NCBI GenBank assembly: GCA_943371965.1
Contig: CALRWV020000001.1
Location: forward strand, 248,001-312,000
Direction: 5' to 3'
DNA length: 64,000 bases
DNA from: CALRWV02 sp943371965
Lineage (GTDB): Bacteria; Bacteroidota; JABWAT01
Every line of letters begins with the position of its first letter. The first letter of the stretch is position 1. Made by a program: the position numbers and the translations under genes. Positions 25,167 through 34,789 of this stretch are shown one piece after another. A model generated the notes under the pieces. That model saw only the letters and a list, made by a program, of their open reading frames with translations, was not told the origin of the DNA and ran no database searches.

Positions 25167-28100
25167 TTACTTTACCAGCATCATCTTTTTAGTGATTTTG
25201 CTGTTATTCATTTGGAGTGAATAAAGGTAAATTCCTGAAGCAGCGGCCTTTCCATCCGAATCCTTCCCGTTCCATTCGATTTTGTAATTTCCTGAAACGG
25301 AGTGATTTACATAGGCTGACCAGACTGCCTGGCCTAACATGTTGTAGATGATGAGATTTACAGTGCCAGCAGAAGGCACGTAATAATTGATTACAGTTGA
25401 TGGATTGAATGGATTAGGAAAATTCTGTTCAAGCGCAAAACTTCCTGTTTTTCCATTTGCATCACCAACTGCTGTTACTTTTTCAAGATGGACTGAATTG
25501 AATGTAAATTCATCACCATCAGCAACCGGGGGAACAGCATTGATAGTTATCTTGTCGCCGGTTGTGTAAGGCGGAAGGTTCGGATCTTTTTTTACCATCC
25601 AAAATGCAAAAAGTGCATCAAACATATTTCCATTTTCACTTCTGACTGGTTTGAATAATGAATAATCAATATGATTTGAACCACTTTGATCAGGGTTTAT
25701 ACCATCATAATTGCTGTTGAGTATCACAAGATATTCACGATCATTAGGCTTGTCTGTTGGCGCCCAAATTTGATCATGGGAAGAACTAAAGTATGATTCC
25801 ATGATAAGTGTGTTCAACTGTTTCGGATTGTTTGAATCTGAAATATCCCAAACTTCAAACGGTTGCTGTGAATAACCGGTGAAAGCACCTGATCCGGAAG
25901 GGTTTCCTTGGCGGTCATATACGTAAGAAAATTGACCTCCATTTTCAGGAAAACGGATTTCAACTTCAAGTGGGAGTCCGTTTGTAAAATTCTTTATTGA
26001 ACTGCCATGAAACCGGTAACCCAATTCCAACCCGGTTCCTCCAGAATTTCCTTCTTCATCAAAACCAAATGATCCATAACCATGACCGCGTAAATTAATT
26101 CCTGCCGATTTTTTCAGTTTAATCTGAGTGGTGTTGGAAGCTGTTCCTTTTGTTAGAAGAATATTATCGAATATTGGTTGGTTGTATCCATAAAAATCTG
26201 GAAATATGGTTGAGTTTGCGAGAACGGCGTTTGTTGACTGGCGTTTAACTTCAATCTGGTAATTACTGTAACCAACCACTACTGAATCATATTCAAAAAC
26301 AGGGTTTGCATTGACTTTAATTCTGTAATCATCATTCAGGGTAAGTTTTCCATAAGTTCTTGCGCCGAATACTCCAGAATTCGGATCCCCATTTATTTTT
26401 TTTGTTAGAATCATATTCATTGAAAGGCCAATTTCCTGTATCTGGACAGGGATTTCAAATGCCAGCACTGACCCATTTGAAAATCTTGAAAAGGCAGTGA
26501 GTGAACTGTTGATAACACCATTCTGGTTGAAATCAAGGTCGATTTTAGTAGAAAAACTGAAAAAGTTATTTTGCGGAATAGAGTTGAAACCGGAAAGTAG
26601 GGATTGTCCAGATGTTGTGGAATTGACAGTCGAAGCCTGATCGGCATATTCACCTGTTACAATTTTCATCTTTTGCAGCTCAACATCAGCTTCAGAGTTT
26701 AGTTTTATCTGATAATTGATGTTTTCACCATTTTCAATCATTCCATTATTGTTGATGTTGTCAGACACAATAACCATCTGACTGTTGTTCAGAGGTTTGT
26801 AAATTTCGAAATCAGTAATCCAGTTTTTTACCTGAACGGATTTGGAAGGATAAGTAACCGAAACATCGACATGCAGATTTTTCAATTCAGGAGTGATAGC
26901 AAGATCAGCGGCAAATAAATGATCACCTGCAGATAAATCACCATGGGTACCATCATCATAAAGCTGGATCCCATTTGCGATGAAATCAGAATTGTCAGAA
27001 TCTTTCAGATATACCTTTATTCCGGTTGCAGAATAGTCACCGATCTTAAATCTGACTGTTGAAGTTTCCTGATCATAAACTGCCTCTGTTCCCCATGGGA
27101 GGGAATTTGTCAGAACTGCGTATTTATGATTACGGGGATTCGTTCTCAGGTTGTAAAGAGCTTTGATTGGGTTTTTTCCTTCTGTCACAACAAGTGCATA
27201 AGTAAAGGTGAAAGATTCACCCGCATTGAAAGAATTTGGTTTTACCGACATCATCATTCTTTTGTCAGACGGATTCATTGTACGTTCATCAGTGTAACCT
27301 GAATTTGTTATGGCATCTCCACCAAAAGGCTGAAAGGTGACGTAGTTGCTTTCAGGATCGGTATAAGATGAACCATTGGATTTGTTTCCTGTCAGATTTT
27401 TGTACATTTGTTCTGAACCCGAAATGTTACCAAAAACAGGATCGTTGTTGTCAGACCCGCCCAATCCCGGATTTGTCCATGCAGAACTGAATGCATTTTT
27501 TTCAGGTGAAATCAGTTCGTAGCTGACTACATAGGATTGATTGAGACCTAAAGCGTTCTTTTCATCATACCAGGAAGCCTGATCTGTAAAAGTGTACATG
27601 ATACCGTTTCGGTGGTCAAATCCGATACGGTCATTTCCAGCATCCATTACGTCAGGGTCAGTCCAAAGCCCGATGATGAAATTTTCGATTTTTTTTCCGC
27701 TTTTGTTGATCAGTTTTACAGTCCTGTAAATTGTTTTATCCATATCAGGATCACTTGATGCCCACACTGTTGACTGCATTTCAATTCCCATCGGAACAGC
27801 ACCATAAAGCAAAGTGGTTGCTGTCTGGTTTAAGTCGTTGGCAACATAAAATGCAGTTTCCTCGCCAAGAAATTTTGGAGTTCCGTCATTGTTTACCGGT
27901 GCGCCATCTACAACAGGCCACTCATTATAATCTTTTTGGTATTGTTCCTTTTCCGCCCCATCAGGAAGTGATTGCCAATTTTTTCTGATTTTGTAAACAC
28001 GGTATTTTCCATTGCCGGTTGTATCGGCAACCGGATGGAAGTTGTTGGGCTCATTTCCTGAAACCAGAATTTTTCCGGGCTGCAAACCGGACCGGTAAGT

Positions 28101-28400
28101 TGATCCGCCAACCCTGTATTCAGTTCCCCCGTTATATGTAGCAGCCCAAACAATTCCTTCTTCATACCCAACCCAATATTTTGGATCATCCAAATAAATT
28201 CCATCCCAGTTTGACTGTATATCAACACCGATGAATCCACTATTTGAAATCGGGTATCCGATGCGGTTGGCATTAATTTTTGCGGTGCTGAATTGAATTG
28301 ATTTTGCAGATGATGTGCTTGACTGCTTTACGTGTGATTTCTGCGCAAAACCGGAAACTCCGGACAGCGCAATTAGAAGTGGTACCAGTAGCGTTTTCAT
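25167..28400 (-). CDS. Large secreted protein with C-terminal T9SS sorting domain
   Basis: 1077 residues. Signal peptide (1-19, ending SGFAQ). The long central part has no domain I can name; it has beta-rich text such as NKSGKKIENFIIGLWTDPD and AKDSDNSDF-like loops, and one DDGTHGDLSAGDHLF stretch resembling secreted Ignavibacteria proteins with calcium-like loops. The last 90 residues are a type A sorting domain: LEQNFPNPFNPSTVINYYVP, then SGIYLYSLQMNNSKITKKMM. It should cross the outer membrane by the type IX system and stay on or leave the surface. Downstream of the TonB receptor gene, it occupies the place where SusD-like partners often sit. Confidence 0.85.
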   Translation of the reverse strand: MKTLLVPLLIALSGVSGFAQKSHVKQSSTSSAKSIQFSTAKINANRIGYPISNSGFIGVDIQSNWDGIYLDDPKYWVGYEEGIVWAATYNGGTEYRVGGSTYRSGLQPGKILVSGNEPNNFHPVADTTGNGKYRVYKIRKNWQSLPDGAEKEQYQKDYNEWPVVDGAPVNNDGTPKFLGEETAFYVANDLNQTATTLLYGAVPMGIEMQSTVWASSDPDMDKTIYRTVKLINKSGKKIENFIIGLWTDPDVMDAGNDRIGFDHRNGIMYTFTDQASWYDEKNALGLNQSYVVSYELISPEKNAFSSAWTNPGLGGSDNNDPVFGNISGSEQMYKNLTGNKSNGSSYTDPESNYVTFQPFGGDAITNSGYTDERTMNPSDKRMMMSVKPNSFNAGESFTFTYALVVTEGKNPIKALYNLRTNPRNHKYAVLTNSLPWGTEAVYDQETSTVRFKIGDYSATGIKVYLKDSDNSDFIANGIQLYDDGTHGDLSAGDHLFAADLAITPELKNLHVDVSVTYPSKSVQVKNWITDFEIYKPLNNSQMVIVSDNINNNGMIENGENINYQIKLNSEADVELQKMKIVTGEYADQASTVNSTTSGQSLLSGFNSIPQNNFFSFSTKIDLDFNQNGVINSSLTAFSRFSNGSVLAFEIPVQIQEIGLSMNMILTKKINGDPNSGVFGARTYGKLTLNDDYRIKVNANPVFEYDSVVVGYSNYQIEVKRQSTNAVLANSTIFPDFYGYNQPIFDNILLTKGTASNTTQIKLKKSAGINLRGHGYGSFGFDEEGNSGGTGLELGYRFHGSSIKNFTNGLPLEVEIRFPENGGQFSYVYDRQGNPSGSGAFTGYSQQPFEVWDISDSNNPKQLNTLIMESYFSSSHDQIWAPTDKPNDREYLVILNSNYDGINPDQSGSNHIDYSLFKPVRSENGNMFDALFAFWMVKKDPNLPPYTTGDKITINAVPPVADGDEFTFNSVHLEKVTAVGDANGKTGSFALEQNFPNPFNPSTVINYYVPSAGTVNLIIYNMLGQAVWSAYVNHSVSGNYKIEWNGKDSDGKAAASGIYLYSLQMNNSKITKKMMLVK

Positions 28401-28502
28401 TTTTATTTTCCTTTTTATTTGTTAGAAAAGAACCTGAAATCATGGAGACTTTAAGCTCTTGCAGCAAATACGAACAGGAAAAGAAAAAACCCTATGCTGA
28501 AA

Positions 28503-31001
28503 CTATAGATTTGAAAATTCCACACCAAAAAAGGCGAGACGGGGGACAGCGAATTTCTGGTTGATGTAAATGGTTACCGATTTATGTTCTTTGGTTACGG
28601 TGTGTGTGAATGAATTGGGTTTATAATCAAGCAGGTTGTAGAATCCGAAATAAAATTCGGCTTTTGCAAATTTCAGTTCAACAGATTTTGCCAGTTTCAG
28701 TTTAAGAAACTCAACCGGACTTGTGAATTCATCATTCCGTTTTCCGTAATCAACAAAGAACGCCTGAGGATAAAGTTCAGGCTGCAAACGCGGATTTATC
28801 TGATTGGCAAAAGGGGTACCTGACTGGTGTCTGTAAAAGAAATTGAACGTCCAGTTTTCGGGCAGGTTGAATTCAAAAATAATATCCGTTTTATGGTTCA
28901 TCTCAAACGAGCGTGTATAAATCTCGTTTGAACTGCTGAGTTTGCTTTTATTGAATCCGTAATTGATCTGCCATGAAAATACTTCCTGATCCTGTTTAAT
29001 CAGAAAATCAATTCCGTAAGACTTTCCGCCTGTGATATCAGGCTGATTTTCCGGTGGATTGAACAAGTGGTACCGTTCATCGAAACTGTAAATCAGGTCG
29101 TCATTCATCTCAAAATAATTTTTGAAATAAGGTGAAATGTTGTAGTGGATTTGGAACGGGAGCTGCTGATCAAGCTCAGCATTGAATTGCATTGACCGTT
29201 CAGGTTTCAAGTAATCGGTTTTGTTGAGTGCCAGATCAAAGTCAGCAACGGGTTGAAACTGTGAGTAAATTCCGGCCCCGGCTTTCAAAAGAATATTTTC
29301 AGACGGCCGGAAAAAAAGATAGGCTCTTGGGTCAAAAATGAACTGGCTGGAGTAAGTTACTCTATCGAAACGGAATCCGAGTTGAACCGTAATTTCATTG
29401 TTGAGGTAATAATTATTCTGAATAAATGAGCTGACAAGCAAATAACGTTTTGTGTCATTTATCCTGACAGAATCAAATTCAGAAATATTGTTTCCGTAAC
29501 GAGATTCATAAAACTGGTTGCTCAGAATGAAATAGTGAATCTGAATACCTGTATTCAGTACATTCGTTTTATTCAAATTCCATTTCAATGAAACATTTAT
29601 TCCGGGAATATCAAAAATCCTGCGGTCATAATTATTTGGAGTAAGATCGTTTTTATAATCAAAGTCGGTTGAATTTGAAATGTGCTGCCAAAAAACAGTT
29701 GTGCAGAATTCAAGATTTTCAATTGCGGACTGATTCCAATTCGTCCAGAAAAGATTTGATGATTTGAATCCGTTGAAGTTTGGAGTCCAGATTTTATCAG
29801 TACGGGAAACTTTCAGCAAGTCACCGGAATGCAGACAATGAAATGAAAAATTCCAGTCATCATCGGCTTTATAAATTACTTTTGAATAAATGCTCCAATA
29901 TTGGGGAACCAGATTCTGGCTATCATATGCATCATTGTAAATAGCCCTTTCATCGGCATATTTTGCACTCACAAGAAATTTCCAGTTTTGATGATTCCTG
30001 AAAATGTGACCTGCCGCTGATGAATTTGAAACTGATAACTTCCAACTGTTTGCTGTAGAAAACAGTGAGTTCAATTGAAATACCCCAGACATTTTATTCC
30101 CGAATTGAGTTGGAAATCCCCCACGGATAATTTCAGAATTCTCAATTGAAGACGGTTCAATGATGCTTGCAATTCTGAAAAAGTCATCAAAGTGAAAAGG
30201 AGAATAAAGTTCAAGCCCATCCAGCATAACAAGTGTTTCATCAGGGTTTCCACCCCGGATGTTGAAACCGGCAGAATATTCATCACCCTGAATTCCGGGA
30301 ATGGCCTGAACTGATTTGAAAATATCAGAAAAATAATTCAATGGTTTTTGAAGATCTTTTGTTTCGATTGGTTTGAAATCAAACCCTAGATTTTTCATCT
30401 CACTGAGAGGGCTTATAATTAATACTTCGGGAAATTCGATATCAGACTGATTGAGTTGGAACAGAAAATAATTATCTGTTTCCGGTCTTATTCCCAAAAT
30501 GCCGGTTAGACTTTGATAGCCCAAGCTTCTGATTTTGTATCTGTAAAGTCCAGCTGGAATATTGGGCAAGATTATTTTCCCGGTTGAATCCGAAGCTGAA
30601 CCAAGTTGCAGATCCGGAATAAAAAAAGTGACCGATTGAAGAGGTTCTTTTGATTCATGATCATACAGAAATGAAACCAGATTCCCTTTATAAATTGAAG
30701 GATTTGGGATAATGATCAAACTGCTGTCACTACCAAATGTTGCGCTGATGTTCAATCTTTTTGATAAATCAAAAAGAATTTCTTCAACAGATAAATCTTT
30801 GTAATTTATTGTGATGACCTTATTTGAAACAATGCTGTCACTGAAAGAAATATTCCGGTTCGAAAGAGAAGCGATTTTGATTAGTGCATCAGACAGTTTT
30901 TCGTTTTTGAAATTTACTGATACTTTCTGTCGATTGAGAGGATTCTGTGCCATTGCAGCAGAAAAGAGGAAACAAAATAAAATGACGAAATAACATTTCA
31001 T
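28503..31001 (-). CDS. TonB-dependent outer-membrane receptor with STN signalling domain
   Basis: 832 residues. Signal peptide (to AMAQ, residue 19); STN domain (about 28-95, VSVNFKNEKLSDALIKIASL); carboxypeptidase-regulatory-like beta sandwich (about 105-185); plug domain (about 205-310, FNIRGGNPDETLVMLDGLEL); and a 22-strand-type barrel to the C-terminal Phe-rich end. It imports an unknown substrate using TonB energy. The STN domain is the part that talks to FecR in trans-envelope signalling, which fits the FecR gene 24 bp upstream. Cargo is not predictable. Confidence 0.92.
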   Translation of the reverse strand: MKCYFVILFCFLFSAAMAQNPLNRQKVSVNFKNEKLSDALIKIASLSNRNISFSDSIVSNKVITINYKDLSVEEILFDLSKRLNISATFGSDSSLIIIPNPSIYKGNLVSFLYDHESKEPLQSVTFFIPDLQLGSASDSTGKIILPNIPAGLYRYKIRSLGYQSLTGILGIRPETDNYFLFQLNQSDIEFPEVLIISPLSEMKNLGFDFKPIETKDLQKPLNYFSDIFKSVQAIPGIQGDEYSAGFNIRGGNPDETLVMLDGLELYSPFHFDDFFRIASIIEPSSIENSEIIRGGFPTQFGNKMSGVFQLNSLFSTANSWKLSVSNSSAAGHIFRNHQNWKFLVSAKYADERAIYNDAYDSQNLVPQYWSIYSKVIYKADDDWNFSFHCLHSGDLLKVSRTDKIWTPNFNGFKSSNLFWTNWNQSAIENLEFCTTVFWQHISNSTDFDYKNDLTPNNYDRRIFDIPGINVSLKWNLNKTNVLNTGIQIHYFILSNQFYESRYGNNISEFDSVRINDTKRYLLVSSFIQNNYYLNNEITVQLGFRFDRVTYSSQFIFDPRAYLFFRPSENILLKAGAGIYSQFQPVADFDLALNKTDYLKPERSMQFNAELDQQLPFQIHYNISPYFKNYFEMNDDLIYSFDERYHLFNPPENQPDITGGKSYGIDFLIKQDQEVFSWQINYGFNKSKLSSSNEIYTRSFEMNHKTDIIFEFNLPENWTFNFFYRHQSGTPFANQINPRLQPELYPQAFFVDYGKRNDEFTSPVEFLKLKLAKSVELKFAKAEFYFGFYNLLDYKPNSFTHTVTKEHKSVTIYINQKFAVPRLAFFGVEFSNL

Positions 31002-31025
31002 TCAAAAAGTATCCGGAAAAAATGA

Positions 31026-32006
31026 TTACTCGGTAATAACAATTGTTTTTCCGTCAACTTTGTATCTGAGATTAAGTGAAATACAAATTGAAGAAATGAT
31101 TTGTTCCGCTGATGAATTTGTGAATTTCCCTGAAACGGAAAGTGAGTTTAATTTATTGTCTGAAATGGAAATATGAACATCAAATTTTCCGTTGAGTTCA
31201 TCCACAACTTCTGAAAGAAAAGATTGATCAAAGAAAATTGAGTTGTTGAGCCAGTCAATACCGGATTCTGTCTGAAGCGGAATTGAAGGTACGGAATTAT
31301 CAATCACTGAACTTGTTAGTCCAGCAGTGACAAATTCAACATGGTCAGAATCATTATTCCGGAAAGAGACTTTTCCTTCCGTTACTGTCAGGACAGTTTT
31401 TTCATTTCTTGTCTTGACATTGAATTTTGTTCCGATAACCTGAATGATTGAATTTCCGGTTTCAACTGTGAACGGATGTTTGGCATCATGAGTTACTTGA
31501 ATAAATGCTTCTCCGCGGATAAAAATTTTCCGTGACGAGTTTATCAAATCAGATTCTTTATATGAAATTTCTGAATTGTGGTTCAGTTTAATTTCTGACC
31601 CATCGGGCAATGAGACCATAATTTCCTGACTGTTTCCCGTTGATTTCTTTATTACCTGTTCAGCAAATTTCCATTGGTAAATTCCAAAACAGGCGATCAC
31701 AAACACAGCAGCAGCAGATGAAATCAGTTTCCATGAAATAAATGACTTGGATCTGGCAAGGGATAAATGTGATTGGTTTTCAATTGCCGAATTCAGCTTG
31801 TTCCATTCTTCATTAAGATCAGGATAAACAATATTCTGATCCGGATTTGATGACTCCCAAATTTTACGGTATTCATTTACAAGCTGAATATTATCTGCTG
31901 ACTGATTCATCCAACGTTCAAACTCAATGAGTTCTGAACCTTCGAGATCGTTCATCACATATCGGGTAATAAGTATGTCAGTTTGATTTATTTCCATTTC
32001 ACTCAT
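31026..32006 (-). CDS. FecR-family anti-sigma factor
   Basis: 326 residues. Cytosolic N-terminal anti-sigma part (1-90, with LEFERWMNQSADNIQLVNEY-type sequence), one membrane helix (about 92-111), periplasmic FecR domain (about 125-225, VSLPDGSEIKLNHNSEISY then FTVETGNSIIQVIGTKFNVK), and a DUF4974-type C-terminus (about 250-326, DVHISISDNKLNSLSVSGKF). It holds the ECF sigma factor and releases it when the TonB receptor's STN domain signals. It begins 9 bp after the sigma gene stop. Confidence 0.93.
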   Translation of the reverse strand: MSEMEINQTDILITRYVMNDLEGSELIEFERWMNQSADNIQLVNEYRKIWESSNPDQNIVYPDLNEEWNKLNSAIENQSHLSLARSKSFISWKLISSAAAVFVIACFGIYQWKFAEQVIKKSTGNSQEIMVSLPDGSEIKLNHNSEISYKESDLINSSRKIFIRGEAFIQVTHDAKHPFTVETGNSIIQVIGTKFNVKTRNEKTVLTVTEGKVSFRNNDSDHVEFVTAGLTSSVIDNSVPSIPLQTESGIDWLNNSIFFDQSFLSEVVDELNGKFDVHISISDNKLNSLSVSGKFTNSSAEQIISSICISLNLRYKVDGKTIVITE

Positions 32007-32015
32007 ATTACGAAT

Positions 32016-32579
32016 TTAAGGTTTAGAAACCCTATTTTTTTCAAGAGACAGTTTTTCGCGCAGTTCTTTGAGAAGTTTTGTCATTCTGGCTTCAACAGTT
32101 TTAACTGAAATGTCCAATATACCGGCAATTTCAGAATTTTTATATCCTTCAACTTTACTCAGTATATAAACGGCTTTCACCGAATCCGGCTGTTTGTCAA
32201 CGATCAGATTTATTTTTTCAATCAGGTCTTCATTTCCGGTTTCTTCTTCCTGCTGATCTTCCACTTCTTCATTTTCATTCAGATCAACAAGACTTAAATT
32301 GGAAGTATATGATTTTCTTGTATGGTCAATTATTGAGTTTCCGGTCATGGTGTAAAGGAGAGATTTCACTGATTTGTCAGGATCGAGTGATTCGCGGTTA
32401 TTCCAGAACTTCAAAAAAACTTCCTGAAGAATATCTTTTGATAAATCTTCATCTTTCAAACGGGAAAAAACAAAAAAATAAAGAGGTTTATATAAACGGT
32501 TATATAATTCCCTGAAAGCGGAATAATCACTTTCTTTGATAAGCTGACAAAGTTCTTTTTCAGATTGGGAAGAGTTCAT
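32016..32579 (-). CDS. ECF RNA polymerase sigma factor (FecI/RpoE-like)
   Basis: 187 residues. Region 2 (about 20-90) includes KDILQEVFLKFWNNRESLDP and region 4 (about 125-175) includes YILSKVEGYKNSEIAGILDI and SVKTVEARM. There is no region 3. It leads the minus-strand cassette sigma-FecR-TonB receptor-T9SS protein and probably activates its own operon or the receptor promoter. The linker between regions 2 and 4 is unusually acidic (NENEEVEDQQEEETGNEDL). Confidence 0.93.
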   Translation of the reverse strand: MNSSQSEKELCQLIKESDYSAFRELYNRLYKPLYFFVFSRLKDEDLSKDILQEVFLKFWNNRESLDPDKSVKSLLYTMTGNSIIDHTRKSYTSNLSLVDLNENEEVEDQQEEETGNEDLIEKINLIVDKQPDSVKAVYILSKVEGYKNSEIAGILDISVKTVEARMTKLLKELREKLSLEKNRVSKP

Positions 32580-32702
32580 TTCAGTTTTTAAAAATGCAAA
32601 ATAGATAACAAACTTAAAATATAAAAATCAGTGAAGTATCTGGACTGAATTTGTGTTTTCTGAATGAGGGGAAGTAAAGTAATTGACCATTTTATCAACA
32701 GG

Positions 32703-33101
32703 TTACTGGATTTGGTTTAAAAGGCCAACCTGATTTTCTGAAAGACTTTCTTCAATCAATTTTTCAAATTGAAAAGGTTGAATCGGTTTTTCAACAAAGT
32801 TGGTGCGGTCTTTATTCATTCCGTTATATTTGAAATCAAAATCTTTTTGTCCGCTGACAATGAAGTTTGGAATGTATGGGCTGATGGTAAGTATTTCTTT
32901 CAGCATATCAGCACCGTTCAGAAAAGGCATATCAAAATCGGTGATGACAAGATCAATTGAAGTGGACATTTTTTCAAAAATTCTCAATCCATTAATTCCA
33001 TTTGAAGCTTCATAAACCCGGTATCCTTTTTTTTCGAGTATATAGGAAAGAATAAAACGAAATTCATTATCGTCATCAACCAGCAATATCCCTTTTTCCA
33101 T
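32703..33101 (-). CDS. Single-domain response regulator (receiver only)
   Basis: 132 residues from ATG 33099-33101, which has a good RBS (GGGAGTGAGATC) in front; the frame is open 14 codons further upstream but that start has no RBS. Receiver motifs: acidic pair in LLVDDDNEF, phospho-acceptor D55 in VITDFDMP, Ser83 in FIVSGQ, Lys105 in FVEKPI. No output domain, so it acts through protein contacts or as a phosphate sink. It is the only receiver protein in the window and could be a partner of the four orphan kinases at 6433-20487; that is only a guess from co-location. Confidence 0.9.
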   Translation of the reverse strand: MEKGILLVDDDNEFRFILSYILEKKGYRVYEASNGINGLRIFEKMSTSIDLVITDFDMPFLNGADMLKEILTISPYIPNFIVSGQKDFDFKYNGMNKDRTNFVEKPIQPFQFEKLIEESLSENQVGLLNQIQ

Positions 33102-33245
33102 GATCTCACTCCCAGAAATAATTATGAAGTGAAGTTCAGCCAATGGAATGAAAGTATCTATAACATCATTATGGGGTAGCTTGAAAAAACAAAAGAAAAT
33201 GTGACGAAGATCAGATATTCAATGGGAATTTTCAGGATCAGAAAT

Positions 33246-33274
33246 AAAAAGGGAATCGAACAGATTCCCTTTTT
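33246..33274 (-). terminator. Strong intrinsic terminator behind the coiled-coil lipoprotein gene
   Basis: Perfect 12-bp stem AAAAAGGGAATC (33246-33257) with GATTCCCTTTTT (33263-33274), loop GAACA. It lies 15 bp after the stop at 33290 and separates it from the receiver gene. The stem ends in A/T runs in both directions. Confidence 0.9.
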
Positions 33275-33289
33275 ATAATAAACAGGAAT

Positions 33290-33796
33290 TTATTTCTTTT
33301 TGCCTTTTGCAGGTTTCTTTGCAGAAAGTTCAGCAATTGCAGCATCAAGTGTTGAAACTGTTGATTTTGCCTCAGCAACAGCAGCTTCCAGTTCAGTTTT
33401 CACTTTTGCAACTGCTTCTTTATCAGTTGTTAATGATGCAATCACTTCTTCATGTTTTGCTTTTTCGTCATAGCCTTTATGGTTCATCATCCAATTGTTC
33501 ATTGCTTCGGTTGATGATTTGATTTTTGCAATTGAAGCATTAACAGCATCGGTTGAAGTTCCTGCCAATTCTTTGGCAACTGCATTGGCAAGTGAATCTT
33601 TTTTTGCAAGTTTTGCAGTCAGGTCAGTTTGCAGTCCTGATAGTTCAGTTGATAAAGCCATACCTTCATCATGAAGTTTTTGAACTTCTTCATTCAGGTC
33701 TGATTCCATTTTCTTTTGTTCATCAGTTTTTCCGCATCCAAACATCAATAACACAACTACAGAAAACAATGCAGTCAGTTTAATCATTTTTTTCAT
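33290..33796 (-). CDS. Coiled-coil lipoprotein, hypothetical
   Basis: 168 residues. Signal peptide with lipobox VVLLMFGC (Cys21), then almost wholly alpha-helical: heptad-like runs MESDLNEEVQKLHDEGMALS, LQTDLTAKLAKKDSLANAV and VAKVKTELEAAVAEAKSTVS, ending in a very basic tail (KKPAKGKKK). Likely a rod-like envelope protein anchored in a membrane; the basic tail may touch peptidoglycan or polyanions, a role known for other small helical lipoproteins such as Lpp but not shown here. Confidence 0.75.
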   Translation of the reverse strand: MKKMIKLTALFSVVVLLMFGCGKTDEQKKMESDLNEEVQKLHDEGMALSTELSGLQTDLTAKLAKKDSLANAVAKELAGTSTDAVNASIAKIKSSTEAMNNWMMNHKGYDEKAKHEEVIASLTTDKEAVAKVKTELEAAVAEAKSTVSTLDAAIAELSAKKPAKGKKK

Positions 33797-33899
33797 TTTT
33801 CATATCCTTTTATTGTTAATCGATCTGTCAGTTTTTATAAATTTTTAAACTGATGCACAAAATTAAGAAAGTTGCGGCCTCAGATTGATGAAAATCGGA

Positions 33900-34325
33900 T
33901 TATTTCTTTGGCTCAACTGCAATGGAACGCAAGAATGAAATTGTCATTCTGATGTCATCATCACTTAAATAGCCGAAAGCCGGCATAAGTGGAAACCCTT
34001 TTGCAGCACCACCTGCTTTAAGCAAAGTAAACAAATGTTCATTGGTTAATTTGTTCATGTAGGCACCATCTGTATGGTTTCTTGGTTTCGGGTTTAAGGC
34101 TGCAGATGCCGGTCCATCACCTTTTCCACCTTTTCCGTGGCAAGGAGAGCAGTTTGTCATATAAATGGTTTTACCTTTTTCAATATTTTCAGGTGTAATG
34201 GCAACATCATAATTAATGACCGGTATAACTGCCGGAACCAATTCTTTAGGTTTGTATTCCCTGCATGAAATTAAACCTGCCAAAATTAACAATACTGAAC
34301 TTATTGCAATTTTAGATTTGAACAT
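33900..34325 (-). CDS. Membrane-anchored monoheme cytochrome c lipoprotein
   Basis: 141 residues. Lipobox LAGLISC (Cys21). Heme motif CSPCH within MTNCSPCHGKGGKGDGPAS; distal Met ligand probably in FPLMPAFGYLSDDDI. This is a class I cytochrome c fold of about 80 residues. It faces the periplasm and could carry electrons to the cbb3 oxidase, whose operon starts 465 bp away on the other strand. The two share the 34326-34789 regulatory region. Confidence 0.9.
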   Translation of the reverse strand: MFKSKIAISSVLLILAGLISCREYKPKELVPAVIPVINYDVAITPENIEKGKTIYMTNCSPCHGKGGKGDGPASAALNPKPRNHTDGAYMNKLTNEHLFTLLKAGGAAKGFPLMPAFGYLSDDDIRMTISFLRSIAVEPKK

Positions 34326-34688
34326 ACTCTCTTCTCTCCCGCTGAATTAATGGTTAATAGTAAAGAACCTCAAATTGTTGAACCGATCTGTTTCTTTTCT
34401 GAAAATTAAAAAATGACAGAATATCTGAAGTGACGTCTCAATTAAAGACACTTGTATCTTTATATTGCAGTTTAATAAATTTCCCACCAAAAAGTCAAAC
34501 TAATAAAGGATAAAAAAATCCGTTTTTTGAAAATGGATTATTTCTTTCCGGTTTTTAATCTTTTTATAAGAAAAATAAGTGTTTAGGTAGGGTGTAAAAT
34601 CTAACTCAATCCTCCAAATAAATTAAGTTAAGTTCAATTTTTTAAAAAGTAATTCAGGAATATAAAACCAGACTTATTAATCATTTGT

Positions 34689-34716
34689 TAATAACAGACA
34701 TTAATATCTGTTATTA
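34689..34716. promoter_or_regulatory. 28-bp near-perfect palindrome, likely operator of the cbb3 operon
   Basis: taataacagacattaatatc followed by tgttatta; the two 14-base halves are reverse complements except one pair (34699 C / 34706 A). It lies 74 bp before the ccoI start, and the possible -7 element TAATTTTG begins 10 bp after it, so its centre would sit near -38 from transcription start. That position suits a class II activator such as a Crp/Fnr-type dimer, but the half-site (AACAGA) does not match the Fnr consensus TTGAT, so the regulator is unknown. The rest of the 464-bp gap holds no gene. Confidence 0.75.
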
Positions 34717-34726
34717 TTTGACTTTT

Positions 34727-34734
34727 TAATTTTG
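34727..34734 (+). promoter_or_regulatory. Bacteroidota-type -7 promoter element (TAATTTTG)
   Basis: Matches TAnnTTTG, the -7 consensus of Bacteroidota primary sigma. No good -33 TTG is found at the right distance (only CTG at 34708-34710), fitting a promoter that needs an activator bound to the palindrome next to it. Confidence 0.5.
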
Positions 34735-34789
34735 TGTGATTTAATTCGCAAGAAAAAGATAAATAAGTCGGATTTGATTTTAAGAATTT

